A stretch of 49,617 nucleotides of DNA from a virus. Positions 1 through 11,200 of the stretch are shown in pieces. The stretch spans positions 1 to 49,617 of the IMG/VR virus record IMGVR_UViG_3300013772_000010. One strand, 5' to 3'. The notes beneath the pieces are model-generated. The model saw nothing but the letters and a program-made list of their open reading frames with translations, ran no database searches and had not been told where the DNA came from. Numbering within the stretch: the stretch's first letter is position 1; every line of letters starts with the position of its first letter. A program made the position numbers and the translations under genes.

Positions 1-3000
1 CAGGAAAAGTATTTGCACCAGTAAAAGGTGACCCAACCATAGAGGAAGAAAAAGGAGGTACTTTTATTGATTTTGGCGGAGTTAAACATATTAGAATAGA
101 ACGTCCGGTTTTTTCACAAAAATTAGCAGCAAACCTTACCTCTATTTTGTTAGATGATTTGCAGGTAGAAACAACTAATGGTAAGCGTCCTATCTTGGCG
201 CAAGAGCGTATTGATTTATTTAAGCATTACGTACTTACAGCAGGAAATCGTATTGATGTGTACCCCGGCGTTGGGGAGACAGTTAACATAAACCTTTTTG
301 GGGTTAGACGTGAAGGCAGCAAAGAAGACAAAGCAAAAGTTGTTTTACAGTACTTAACGCGCATACAAGAAACGAAGCAAATTTCTAAAAAAACTGCGGA
401 TAAACTTACGACTATTGAACGCAAATCCGAGTACACCGAGAAGGATATTAATAAGGTAGTGGTTGTGGGAAAGAAGCGTTACTTGATTGAACCTGCAAAA
501 CAAAACGTAGTTTTTAAACTATTAAATAAAGATAAAAACGATAAAGACGGGTTTAAGTTATTTGACATCGTTGACGGGACTGTTGTTAAAACAGGTAAAG
601 CATACAATGATTACTTAAAAGAAAACTTTGTGATATTTCATCCTGTTGCAGACGGCAAGATTGTTACTACCAGTCCTACGTTACAGTTTGTTCCGAGCAA
701 AGGAGAAGCGAAAAAGCTAACGAAGCAGGAGACTGCGCCTATTATCGAAAAAGCAAAAGTTGAATCAGAGAAGAAGGAAGTTAAAGAAACTAAAGTCGTA
801 CCGATAGCAGAGCAAATTAAAGACTTTAAAGCGGCTGCTTTAGCACGTAAGGAAAATAAAAACAAGTTCAGCAAAATACTATCGCAAAAAACCGGTAACT
901 TAAAAGCAACCGATGCTCAAATTGCGGAAGCACATGATTGGTATATGGATCACCCTATGAGTGTTCATGTTCCGTTCTTTCAAATGTTTTCTTTTATTAA
1001 TAAAGAGCGTCCCAATTCAATTGCTACTTGGGAAATGAGCGGTATTACACTATACAAAGGTTCGGACTACTCTGATTTGTACCACGAAGCATGGCACGGA
1101 TTTACACAAGGATTTTTAAGCAAAGAAGATAAAACTAATTTATACAATGAAGCTCGTAAAAAAACAGGAACCTTTACGGATTACGCAGGAAGAAAAACTC
1201 AGTTCTCTAAAGCAACGGCTCTGCAAATTGAAGAATACCTTGCGGAAGATTTCCGGGGGTACATGTTGTCCGGAGGGGAGGTAGTTGCAGGCTCTCCTGT
1301 ACGTAACAACATATTCAGAAAGATTTGGAATTTCCTGAGAGCATTGTTTGGAACTGTAAACACAAGTGAAGTCGCTCTGGATGCTCAAGCTAATTCTACA
1401 ATACACGAATTGTACAAAAAGCTACGTGTAGGAGATTTAGCTGGGTATACTTTCTCGGAAGCAAATACAAATTTCGACATCCTGAATAAAGGACTTGAAG
1501 CAAGTAATAAGGATGAAGAGCAAAAAACACTTAACCACGAAAATTCTCGTTTAATAGCGGAGACAGTGGATTCACTGTTTTCGGAATATTCTGATTTTTT
1601 AAATGAAGGATTGAGTGACGAGCAAAAGTTAGAGAAAGCTCGTTTGGAAATACTTTCAAACAAAACTCCTGAACAAGTTGAACAACTAAATAAATTAAGG
1701 GGGAAACAAACTTATCAATACGCAACAGAATTATTTTCAACTGATGAAGGACTAAAAGAATGCTATGAGTACGTACAACTACGCTTATCTGACCTTCGCA
1801 ATGAGATTGCGGAGCAGGCAACAACGGAAACCAATTCGAGCATCCAAAATGATTTACAACGTAGACTTGATACCATTGATTATGCACTTCGTAATTTTGG
1901 CGATACCGATAATATAAGGGCTAACAAACCCGGAGTAGGTGTTGTAGGATACCACTTGTTTAAATCCGAACTTGTAAACTCAGATGTTTTGCGTGATATT
2001 CAGGAAGAACAGGACCTTGCTGCTGCAGAGAATGATGGGTTCAAGTTTTTTGATAAATCTGGTAACGAAGTATCTGTTTATGATTTAGCAAAACAGGAAG
2101 TACGCTATATGATTACCGGCTTGTATGAAACAAACAAAGACGGAGAAGTTCAATATAATTCTTTAGGTGTTCCAAAACTTGCTCCATACAGAAAAAGTTT
2201 CAATCGTATTTTAGCTGCCGCAAGCGGATTAAGCACTCGTCAGAAAATGTACGAAGCGTTACAGGCGGAGGTAGATAATTACCCTCCGATCAAACAACTT
2301 CTTGAAAAATTAGGACCACCGTCCTATCCCGGACAATCAGAGACCGAAGTAGACAACTGGAACAAGTTTTATCAGACAATGAACAAGTACCGCATCAATT
2401 TAAAACAGATGACGGTAAATGAGGTTACGAAGGATAAGAATGGTAAGAAATTACCTAAGACTCGTTTTGATGCAACCATAGGAGCAGCAAGCGATGGGTT
2501 TCGAGCTATTCAACGCAACTGGGCAGCAGGGGTACAACAACCCTCTGCAAGCAAGTTTATTGTTCAAAGTATAAAGGGAAACTACCTTGACATGGATGCT
2601 ATCCTGCATGAGTATCCTACCACAGAAAGCGTTAAAGGAAATGAGTTTGAGTTTTTAGCTGCACTTGGGATTAAACTAACAGATGATAAGGGAGCAAGAA
2701 AAGCGTTACAGAAAGCTATTGACGACAGGGAGCTTCACATTGATAGGTATGTGGGACGCGTAAAGGCTTTCAAAGAGAACGGATATACAATAGAAAGTCC
2801 CGGTATGTTTTTAGGAGAGCATCCGAAGTTAGACCTGTTCGGTAGGATGGATGATTTTAAAATATTAGCTCAGATTGAAGAGAAGTTTTCCGGTTCAGGA
2901 GATGCTTCTGTAAGTAACGCGGTCGGAGATAAACAATACGAGTATTCTCAGAATACTTCTGTTACGCAGATTGTAAAAGCAGTTAATGAAGCAAATAGTT

Positions 3001-6000
3001 TTGCTGAATTAGTTAAGATACCACACATGGCTTATCTTGCTGTTACGGTTGATGGGGCTGCATACAACGCATTTTCTAAGAACTCGCAGTGGTTGAATAC
3101 TATTTTCGATATGAACGCTTACGGAGCGCCTAAACGTCCGGGAGCCGTGTTAAATATCGAGAACCTTAGTGGAGTTGCTTTAACCAAAGACGGGAAGTCG
3201 ACAGATACCGGTGTAATTTCAGCAAGTGCGGATGCAGCAACAAAATTGATTTATGACCTGCATTTACAACTAATGGCTGGTACCCCTGAATTGGTACGTG
3301 CTGCGGATAAGAAGACTTCACTATCACTTTGGATAAGCGGAAAAAAACTCTACGTAGAGACTGCTAATTTCTTCAACGCAAAGGGGTATGACGATGGATT
3401 CGATATAGTATTTCCTTATATCAAATCTGAGTTAGATAGGGTACGCCGTTGTAAGGAGCTTTTAGCTTCTGATACTACGGGATTTGATTTCAACTACCTT
3501 AAACGGGGTAGTCAATTTGTGATGTTTGAAGGAGTGCTTACAGATGAAACAAAAGACGAGTTGTATGATGTAGCTGACCTGCTTTCTGATATGGAGCTTA
3601 ATGGCGTGAAGCTAAATGATTACTTTAAAAAAGGAGAAGGAACAGTATTAGTAACAAAGATTCGTAACGAAGTAGATAACTATTTTACAAAACAAACGCA
3701 GGGAGTAACGAACAAGCTGAATGAAACTCGTTTTCCGGACGGGCGGCTTGGTACAACAATGCCATTATTTCCTGCACTATTGGAAAGTATTAAAAAGGAA
3801 GCAGCAGGAAGCGTTGCTAAAGCGGAAATCACTGACAAAGCTGCGGAAGAAGCTGCGGTTAAATCCTATGTGTATAATAATTGGATTCATCATTTTGAAG
3901 AAAGTATTTTATTGTTCGGTGATCCCGCTCAGTACAACATGAGCAAAGAGGAATACCAAAAACGTATTGCCTCTGCAAACTCAACCGGTGATTTATTAGT
4001 TACGGATGATGCGTTTATTGCTCATATAAATGAAAAAGTAAAACGTCCTTATGCGGCTTCAAAAGGTATAGAACAGAAAGCGTATGATGGTACAATAGGT
4101 ACTGCGGTATTTGCGGACGTAAAGATTCAATCGCAATATTACGATGAATATGTAAAAGCATTAGGTGGAGAAGAAGCTGCGAATAAATACGGAGCTAAGG
4201 GTGTGAACGTAGGAGATGCACAAGGATGGATTACCTTTGACTTCTATCGTATTGTAGCGAAATCATTGGGAGATTGGACAAAGACTCAGGAAGAATTGTA
4301 TCAAAAGATTGTGAAGAACGAAATATCTCCTGACGAAAAAGTTATGGAGTTTTTCCCGGTACGTAAGATGTCCTACTTTGGAGCAATGCAAGGGGGCGCA
4401 ATGCCTTTGACAGCGTTGCATAAGTTTTCTTTATTCCCGTTAATTCCAAATGCAATCAAAGGAACCAATCTTGAAAAGTTGCATGACAAAATGATGAAGG
4501 AGGGGGTTGATTATTCCTTATTTGAATCCGGTTCTAAAATTTCAACTATTACTAAGGACGGTAAAGTTGACAAAATTTCTCAGGACACTCCGTTTACTAA
4601 GAATACTGTTTTCGCAGCGTACTTGAAAAACCAAATTGAAGTAGCTCCGAAGTACAAGAAGAGCATTACCTTCTTCACACAGCTTCGTAAACTCGTTGAT
4701 TTGGGATTAATGGAGAACGGTGTACCCACAGATTACACTAAAGGAAAAGAAGCGTGGGACAAATTAAAAGAAGCTGAGAAGCGTGATGCATCCGCTCGTT
4801 ATAGTTATCGTCAAGCATTCTTAGATGATGTGTTTAAACTCGGGGAAATCAAGAAGAAAGAACTTCTTGATGAGATGGGTTGGACACTTGATAAGGATGG
4901 TAAGCCAACAGGGGATATGAAATCTTTGGCTCGCTTTGTTGAAAAGGAACTTGAACGCGGGGAACTTGGAGACCATGAAAGGGAGTTTTTACAGATAAAT
5001 GCCGCTGGACAATTAAAGCATGACTTGTCTTTTTCATTAAGTGCGAATCCAATAGAAAAAATATTAGTTGCCCTTGTGAACAAGCGCCTTGTACGTTACA
5101 AGGTGAACGGAGAGTGGTTAGTGCAGGTATCTTCTGCCGGGTTTGAGAAAGCAACACCGGAGCAGAATGCTGAATATGGAGCAAGTGATTTATCTTTTTA
5201 TCATAAAGGTGCGGATGGAAAGACCAAAGCAGCTAAATGTAAGATTTCATTACAGGGAGAGTTCAGGAAATTACTCAAACATCCTGATGTAGTAGCGAAG
5301 TCTAACGTAGACAAGATAAGTAAACTCGATGCGTTAAATGCGCTCCTAAAGGATGAGAAGTGGCTGGACAAGGAAGATAACCGTAAGATGGTTACAATGA
5401 TCGGGGCACGTATCCCAACGCAGGGATTGAACTCTATGGAGTTTGTAGAGGTATTAGAGTTTTTACCTGAAAACAGCGCGAATATTATTGTACTTGCTCC
5501 TGAGATAACTTCTAAGTCAGGAACGGATTATGATTTTGATAAACTGCCCATGATGATGCCTCATTTACATATTGTAAACGGTAAGGTAGGGTTATTGCGT
5601 AAGTATAAAAATTCAGAAATAGCGACGTTATATGAAATATATAAAGACCTCAAAGTTGAAAAGAGTGATAAAGTGGTATCACCGAAAGCGGCTGTTACAC
5701 AAGGCTTAGAGGATCTTACGCCTTTTACCAAGTTCGCAGAAGCAATAGCTCACCGTGTAGGAGGGGATGTTTCAAGTGTGAATGAGGATTTAGTAGAACA
5801 ATTGCTGGAAGAAGGTAAGATAAAAACGTTAGCGGAGTTTACTAAGGGATTTGATAAGCAATCCAAAATAGTAGAAAACAATATTATTCAGCATGCAAAA
5901 GATATGTTGGAGCTTCCTGAAAACTTTGCTAACCTTATCCGTCCGAACGACACTAACCTCGTAGAACCTCTTGCAAAGGAAATGGCGAAGTATGTGGAGG

Positions 6001-8264
6001 AAGGATATACCGGTAAAAAAGGCGTGCAAGGAAATCAGATATTCGAGATACTGTACAACTTAAACAAGCATCAGTACAATTCAGTTGGTAAGGAAATCGT
6101 GGGAATTACCGCAGTGAATAATGCATACAACCCTATCCTGAATGCAATAGGCGCTCATCTGAATGCAGAACGTTCAGAGATGGCTTTTGGAAAGAAGAAT
6201 TATGATGCTCGTCAGGAAATATTGATGCCGCATAATAGCGTAGAGGTTAACGGTAAAAAAGTTATTTCATTAGCAGGACTAAAGGACGCAAACAATGTGA
6301 ATGATGTTGCAGAGGTTATTTCACAGGTGCTTAACGGAGGACTTGATGTTGCTAAGGATGCGTGGGTATTCTTCTTGCAAGCAAACAAGGAAATAACCGG
6401 TACGTTATTGTTTATGGTGGAAGCGGGTGTTCCAATAAAGAACGCTGTGTATTTAGTATCACAGCCTTTGGTGCGCGAATACGTAAGACAGAGACAATTA
6501 TTCAACAGTACCTTTGCTCCGGCATTAGGTAAGAGCTATTCCTTCTCAGCAAAATCGTCAGCATTAGCTGAAATATTAGAAGATCCTAAGTATGGTTTTT
6601 TAATGGGTAACGCAAGTAAAAAAGAAATCTACTACAAAACTTTGGATATGACAAAAGCTCATCCAAAAGCTCTTGAAGAAGAAACGCTGCTTAAAAACGT
6701 TGCAGATAAGCATAAAGGGTACACGGACGAAGAACGTGCTGCATTCTTACATTTCATCGAGATTGAGAACATGGCGCAGAGTTTAACCGCTACCACCACT
6801 ACAACAAACATTGATACCACTCCAACAGCGAACCTTTTTGAAGCAGAGGACAAAACAGGTGCTATACAGGAATTGCAGCAGAGTGACGCTATGCCTGCAT
6901 CCGTAGTAGATGGTATTTTAGGTAACACTACGATAGGCGCTTACGCAATACAGGATTTTACTTTAGGTATGTTCCAAGATTTATTTAAGTTAAGAAATAA
7001 TCCAGTTTTAACTGAGTTTGTTCGTAGTATTTACAATAAGAATGATGCTATCAGTAAGACCTATAATGAGAACGGTAAACCTTCTGAGGCTAAATTTAAC
7101 GAAGCGTTCAAGAGTGATTTGGTGAACTACATTTTCCAAAACTCAGTACGTGCTTTTGATGTAAATACTATTTCTTACAAAGGGAGTAAAGTAACTGATA
7201 AAGTTCCGGTACAGGAAGTTGAGAATTTAAAGTTTGGTGTGTTTATTAAGGGAGATATTTTGTACGTAGATAAATCTCAACTACATAAAGACTTTGAGAG
7301 TAGGAACTATTCTGAATATAAGGATGGAGAAAAGATCGTTTCTGAATACCAAAAACAAGGTTTAGCACCGGTAGGAGAAAACGCTTTTAAACTCGAAAAG
7401 GAGTACGTACATTTTGTTTATGAACGTGAATCGTTACGTGCATTATATCCGTACAGCGATGTTCAAAAGGATGGAGATTTCCTTTCTAAAGTGCAGAAGA
7501 ACCTGAAATTAACTGACTACAAGAAAGAAGGAGAAACTACGGGAGCATTTGAAAAGCGTATGAAGCGCCGTTCTTATGAGGAATTTATCCGGGACAAAGC
7601 ACTGGACAATATCCTGAATCCTTACAAACTATTAAAGAGTCAGAACAGTTATGCAGATCAGTTTAAGCAGATACGTGACCAATATCCTGAACTGTTGGAT
7701 AAATACTACCTATTGCAGAACTTACAGATTGATGCTTCACTTGGGTATCGTAACTTGAAGTTAAACGACAGTCGTGTAGACAAAAACCAAATCAATTTGT
7801 TCCATGAGAACTTGGTGAATCTTGCTAATAACTCTGTGGTTAAAGTGGAGGATGCACAGGAGAACGAACGTATTAGTAATTTCTTCGCAAGATTTCCTTT
7901 GGTTGCTTTTATGCAATCAGGAATGAATACCAAGTCTGCATTTTCTATGACACGAATTGTCCCTCTGGAAACATATATCTCGCTCATAGAGAAGTCTGCG
8001 AAAGAGTGGCAGGAGAAAATGAGTCCTGAGATTCTGCAGGATTACTACGATAAATTTGTGATGAATAATTTGAATCCCGGAGGACGAGTTAGAAGTAAGG
8101 ATTATTTAAGTAATGCGACTTTGGATAAACCAACCACAGAGAAAGCGGAGCCGGTTGTTGAAGAGACTGCTGCGGCAGAAGGTAGTGTCCCAACGGAAAT
8201 AAAACCACAACCAATCAACGACGAGGAAATCCAAGAAATACTAAATTCCTGTTTTATTAAATAA
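1..8264 (+). CDS. Giant virion RNA polymerase of crAss-like phage (5' end outside window)
   Basis: The frame is open from base 3 to TAA at 8264, so the gene starts left of the window; 2753 residues are visible. A TTG at 147 could pass for a start, but coding continues unbroken upstream of it. The RNAP signature is a DxDxD loop, GTDYDFDKL, with Asp at visible residues 1842, 1844 and 1846, preceded by an RIPTQGLNSMEF segment like the second double-psi beta-barrel of beta'-type polymerases. Around 4380-4560 a segment with HKFSLFPLIP and later lysines resembles the first barrel. In crAss-like phages such single-chain enzymes are packaged and injected to transcribe early genes. An HEAWH (HExxH) zincin-like motif lies at visible residues 361-365. 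The C-terminal tail is acidic and low-complexity. RNAP assignment is strong from the motif; barrel boundaries are inferred. Confidence 0.85.
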   Translation, partial: GKVFAPVKGDPTIEEEKGGTFIDFGGVKHIRIERPVFSQKLAANLTSILLDDLQVETTNGKRPILAQERIDLFKHYVLTAGNRIDVYPGVGETVNINLFGVRREGSKEDKAKVVLQYLTRIQETKQISKKTADKLTTIERKSEYTEKDINKVVVVGKKRYLIEPAKQNVVFKLLNKDKNDKDGFKLFDIVDGTVVKTGKAYNDYLKENFVIFHPVADGKIVTTSPTLQFVPSKGEAKKLTKQETAPIIEKAKVESEKKEVKETKVVPIAEQIKDFKAAALARKENKNKFSKILSQKTGNLKATDAQIAEAHDWYMDHPMSVHVPFFQMFSFINKERPNSIATWEMSGITLYKGSDYSDLYHEAWHGFTQGFLSKEDKTNLYNEARKKTGTFTDYAGRKTQFSKATALQIEEYLAEDFRGYMLSGGEVVAGSPVRNNIFRKIWNFLRALFGTVNTSEVALDAQANSTIHELYKKLRVGDLAGYTFSEANTNFDILNKGLEASNKDEEQKTLNHENSRLIAETVDSLFSEYSDFLNEGLSDEQKLEKARLEILSNKTPEQVEQLNKLRGKQTYQYATELFSTDEGLKECYEYVQLRLSDLRNEIAEQATTETNSSIQNDLQRRLDTIDYALRNFGDTDNIRANKPGVGVVGYHLFKSELVNSDVLRDIQEEQDLAAAENDGFKFFDKSGNEVSVYDLAKQEVRYMITGLYETNKDGEVQYNSLGVPKLAPYRKSFNRILAAASGLSTRQKMYEALQAEVDNYPPIKQLLEKLGPPSYPGQSETEVDNWNKFYQTMNKYRINLKQMTVNEVTKDKNGKKLPKTRFDATIGAASDGFRAIQRNWAAGVQQPSASKFIVQSIKGNYLDMDAILHEYPTTESVKGNEFEFLAALGIKLTDDKGARKALQKAIDDRELHIDRYVGRVKAFKENGYTIESPGMFLGEHPKLDLFGRMDDFKILAQIEEKFSGSGDASVSNAVGDKQYEYSQNTSVTQIVKAVNEANSFAELVKIPHMAYLAVTVDGAAYNAFSKNSQWLNTIFDMNAYGAPKRPGAVLNIENLSGVALTKDGKSTDTGVISASADAATKLIYDLHLQLMAGTPELVRAADKKTSLSLWISGKKLYVETANFFNAKGYDDGFDIVFPYIKSELDRVRRCKELLASDTTGFDFNYLKRGSQFVMFEGVLTDETKDELYDVADLLSDMELNGVKLNDYFKKGEGTVLVTKIRNEVDNYFTKQTQGVTNKLNETRFPDGRLGTTMPLFPALLESIKKEAAGSVAKAEITDKAAEEAAVKSYVYNNWIHHFEESILLFGDPAQYNMSKEEYQKRIASANSTGDLLVTDDAFIAHINEKVKRPYAASKGIEQKAYDGTIGTAVFADVKIQSQYYDEYVKALGGEEAANKYGAKGVNVGDAQGWITFDFYRIVAKSLGDWTKTQEELYQKIVKNEISPDEKVMEFFPVRKMSYFGAMQGGAMPLTALHKFSLFPLIPNAIKGTNLEKLHDKMMKEGVDYSLFESGSKISTITKDGKVDKISQDTPFTKNTVFAAYLKNQIEVAPKYKKSITFFTQLRKLVDLGLMENGVPTDYTKGKEAWDKLKEAEKRDASARYSYRQAFLDDVFKLGEIKKKELLDEMGWTLDKDGKPTGDMKSLARFVEKELERGELGDHEREFLQINAAGQLKHDLSFSLSANPIEKILVALVNKRLVRYKVNGEWLVQVSSAGFEKATPEQNAEYGASDLSFYHKGADGKTKAAKCKISLQGEFRKLLKHPDVVAKSNVDKISKLDALNALLKDEKWLDKEDNRKMVTMIGARIPTQGLNSMEFVEVLEFLPENSANIIVLAPEITSKSGTDYDFDKLPMMMPHLHIVNGKVGLLRKYKNSEIATLYEIYKDLKVEKSDKVVSPKAAVTQGLEDLTPFTKFAEAIAHRVGGDVSSVNEDLVEQLLEEGKIKTLAEFTKGFDKQSKIVENNIIQHAKDMLELPENFANLIRPNDTNLVEPLAKEMAKYVEEGYTGKKGVQGNQIFEILYNLNKHQYNSVGKEIVGITAVNNAYNPILNAIGAHLNAERSEMAFGKKNYDARQEILMPHNSVEVNGKKVISLAGLKDANNVNDVAEVISQVLNGGLDVAKDAWVFFLQANKEITGTLLFMVEAGVPIKNAVYLVSQPLVREYVRQRQLFNSTFAPALGKSYSFSAKSSALAEILEDPKYGFLMGNASKKEIYYKTLDMTKAHPKALEEETLLKNVADKHKGYTDEERAAFLHFIEIENMAQSLTATTTTTNIDTTPTANLFEAEDKTGAIQELQQSDAMPASVVDGILGNTTIGAYAIQDFTLGMFQDLFKLRNNPVLTEFVRSIYNKNDAISKTYNENGKPSEAKFNEAFKSDLVNYIFQNSVRAFDVNTISYKGSKVTDKVPVQEVENLKFGVFIKGDILYVDKSQLHKDFESRNYSEYKDGEKIVSEYQKQGLAPVGENAFKLEKEYVHFVYERESLRALYPYSDVQKDGDFLSKVQKNLKLTDYKKEGETTGAFEKRMKRRSYEEFIRDKALDNILNPYKLLKSQNSYADQFKQIRDQYPELLDKYYLLQNLQIDASLGYRNLKLNDSRVDKNQINLFHENLVNLANNSVVKVEDAQENERISNFFARFPLVAFMQSGMNTKSAFSMTRIVPLETYISLIEKSAKEWQEKMSPEILQDYYDKFVMNNLNPGGRVRSKDYLSNATLDKPTTEKAEPVVEETAAAEGSVPTEIKPQPINDEEIQEILNSCFIK

Positions 8265-8282
8265 TTTTATTATTTTAGCGAT

Positions 8283-11200
8283 ATGGCAATAAGCATTTGT
8301 GATTTAAGAAAGTTCCCTGAATTTCAATCTTTGGTAGAAAACTTAAAAGGAATTACTGGAGATAGAGCAGAGTGGGAAGCAGTAAAAGACTTTTTAGAGT
8401 ACCATAATACGGTACGTACCCCAAAAGAAGTGATAGAGAAGTTACGTCAAGATAAAACATTTAATCCTTATGCAAATGCGCTGGAAGGGTCGAGAGGACA
8501 AACGCCTTCCGAATCAAGGTCGGTAACACTTATGCACCTACAATCGTTAGGATTAATTTCTAAAAATCGCTTTCATAAAGGAGAAGATGTTTATAGTATT
8601 CCTAAAAAAGATACTACCGTAAATGCAGGAGGTACTCAGCCCGGAATTGTTCGTGAAACAATGGGTAAGGATAAAACTAAATTCAACAAATTAACTAAGT
8701 ATTTACAAGAAAATAATATTGATTGGATACGCATACGTGAGACTGCTAACGCGTATATGGTGGAAGTTAATAATCCTAAAGACGAAGGAGCTGCATACTA
8801 CCGTCCCGAAGCGGAAGAATTATCTCTTGAAAACAGCGAAGGAGACCGAGCCGCAGAAATATTGCGTAAACTATCAGCACAAGTGGGAATCGACGCAGAA
8901 GAGTCAACAGAGGAAGCATCTAAAGAAAGATTAAAAGATACCGCAGCACCGTATAATGGAGAGCCTGCTTATTTCTTTGGAGGAAAAGTTTATTATGTAA
9001 AGGAAAAGCTAAACACCAAAATTGCGTTACATGAATTTTCCCATCCATTACTCCGTAGTATTTCCGTAGATAATCCAAAACTTTTTGATAAGTTATATAC
9101 AGACCTTTTAAACACACCGGAAGGAGTAGAGGTGATTGACAGCGTAAGGCAGCGCTATCCTGAATTAGAAGAAGGCAGTGATAGATTTAAGGAGGAGGTT
9201 TTAGTACATGCATTAACAACGGCGACACAGAGACAACTACAATCTCTTGCTGAACCAAAAGGATTTGCAAAAGTTATCAAAGATATTTTGGTTGCGTTCC
9301 GTCAGTTGTTACGTAAGATTTTTAAAGTTGATGTATCAAAATTAGGATTAGAAACAACTCTCGACAACCTTGCAGAGATGCTTGCTAAAGGAGACAGCTT
9401 TAAAATAAATACCGAAGCGGTTAGTGCGAGTGATGTGGCTGCGTTTATCCGGGACAATAAAAAGTTCTTGGAGGATATGAGTAAAGTTGGTACTGTGGAT
9501 AGGCAGAAGTTAGTAGATAACTTTTATGATAAAGTCTTGAAGCAGATCAATCAAATTAAAAACTCAGATAATATTGAAGCAAAATTCGGAGCGTTAGTCA
9601 ATAAGTACAATGCTGGCGAGTTGCAGGAAATACGTAAGAATTTAAAAAGCTATCAAAGTAAGATCAACACAGATCTCGATTTAATGTTGGATGATGTAGA
9701 GTTTGAACGTCAGCAAACCTCAGCTTTAGTGAAAAGTTTAGAGACACTTAAAAATGTAACAGAACACATCCGAGAGGGATTATTGAACATTTCTTCTGAC
9801 GTTAACAGTAAAGATAACATACAAAGGGCTTCTTACTATAGGGGACTTCTGCGTCCTTGGGAAGATTTCATGGGAAATTTTAAAGAAGTATTGAAGGATA
9901 AAGGTTCTGCTTTGTATGATTTAGTTAGGGATGTAAATGCAAATCTTTCAGGGGCGAAAGACTCTTTGAATGACATTGCTAAAAAGGGAGCTACAGATGC
10001 GGTAGTAGAGATTCTAACTCCAAACATGGAGAAGATGAAGAGTGCTTATGAAGCGCAGTTAAAAGTATTACAAACCGCTCTATCCAAAGCAACCACAGAG
10101 GGAAGTCGTAAAGCGGGACAGGAAGCAATAGACAAGTGGACTAAAAATTATAAAAATTCAGAAGTTACTCCGGAAACAATTCGACAAGCGTTAAGCGGTT
10201 TACTTACTGATGAAAATGGCAGAGTTAAGGATGCAAGTATGTTAAACTCCTTTTTTGAAGGGTATGGACATAATACGGATCAAATTGTCGGGGCGCTTCA
10301 CCTTTACGTAAAAAATAATGTAACAGATGTTACCATCAAGGCGCAGGCACAAGCGAATGTTTTTGGTAACACATTAAAACCTTTGTTAGAAGCACTTGGC
10401 AGTAGGTATGATAAGAAAAATCTATCCTTTTTGGGAGACTTGCTTTCTACTAATGAAAAGCGAATCAATAAAGAGGGAAAAGAGGTTACGGTACGTGTTT
10501 TTACCAATGAACGTACCGGTGCAGCAGAGGCAGAAGATAAATTCAGATATGATATTAAAGTAGCTGCCGCTAAGTACGAAGAAACTCATACAAAAGAGGA
10601 TCGTGAAGCATTAGCGTTAGCGCAAGCTAATTGGCAAAAGCACAACAGGGATTACTGGCACAACGAATACCTTCCTGAATACTATGCAGCACAGGATTTA
10701 CTTACTAAAGATGCAATTGGTAGAGAAGGAAACCTTCGTAGGGAACTTTTAAAGAACCAAATTAAACAGTTGCAGGTAGGCATTAAAAGTGATATAGAAG
10801 AGGTTTTAAGAAATGAAGAATCCATTGCTGAGATTTGGAGACAAATAGGAAGATTATCTTCGCTTACGGACGACGGGGGGCGTAAAAAAACAGGGGAAGA
10901 ACTTTTGATAGCTGAGAGATTAAAGGAGTACTCTGACACCATGAGGAAGTTTGGGTATCAGGAAGAGATTCCCGGTCAGATACAAAAAGCATATACTGAT
11001 TTTCAGCAACAACTTGTAGAAAGAGGTTTTGTTCCGGGAAGCGATTCGTATAACTTTAACGTACAACGATGGAAGGACGTTAATTTTCGAGAAGTAGTTA
11101 AACCTTCTTTTTATGAAAAACTAAAGGCGATTTATGTCGAAATAGAAGGTATTCAAGCGCACATTCCTAATGAGGTTCTTGCTAAGATGAATATCAAGAA

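Noticed and set aside
147-149. TTG as start of the RNA polymerase gene
   Set aside because: The same frame is open and protein-like from base 3, so the true start is outside the window.
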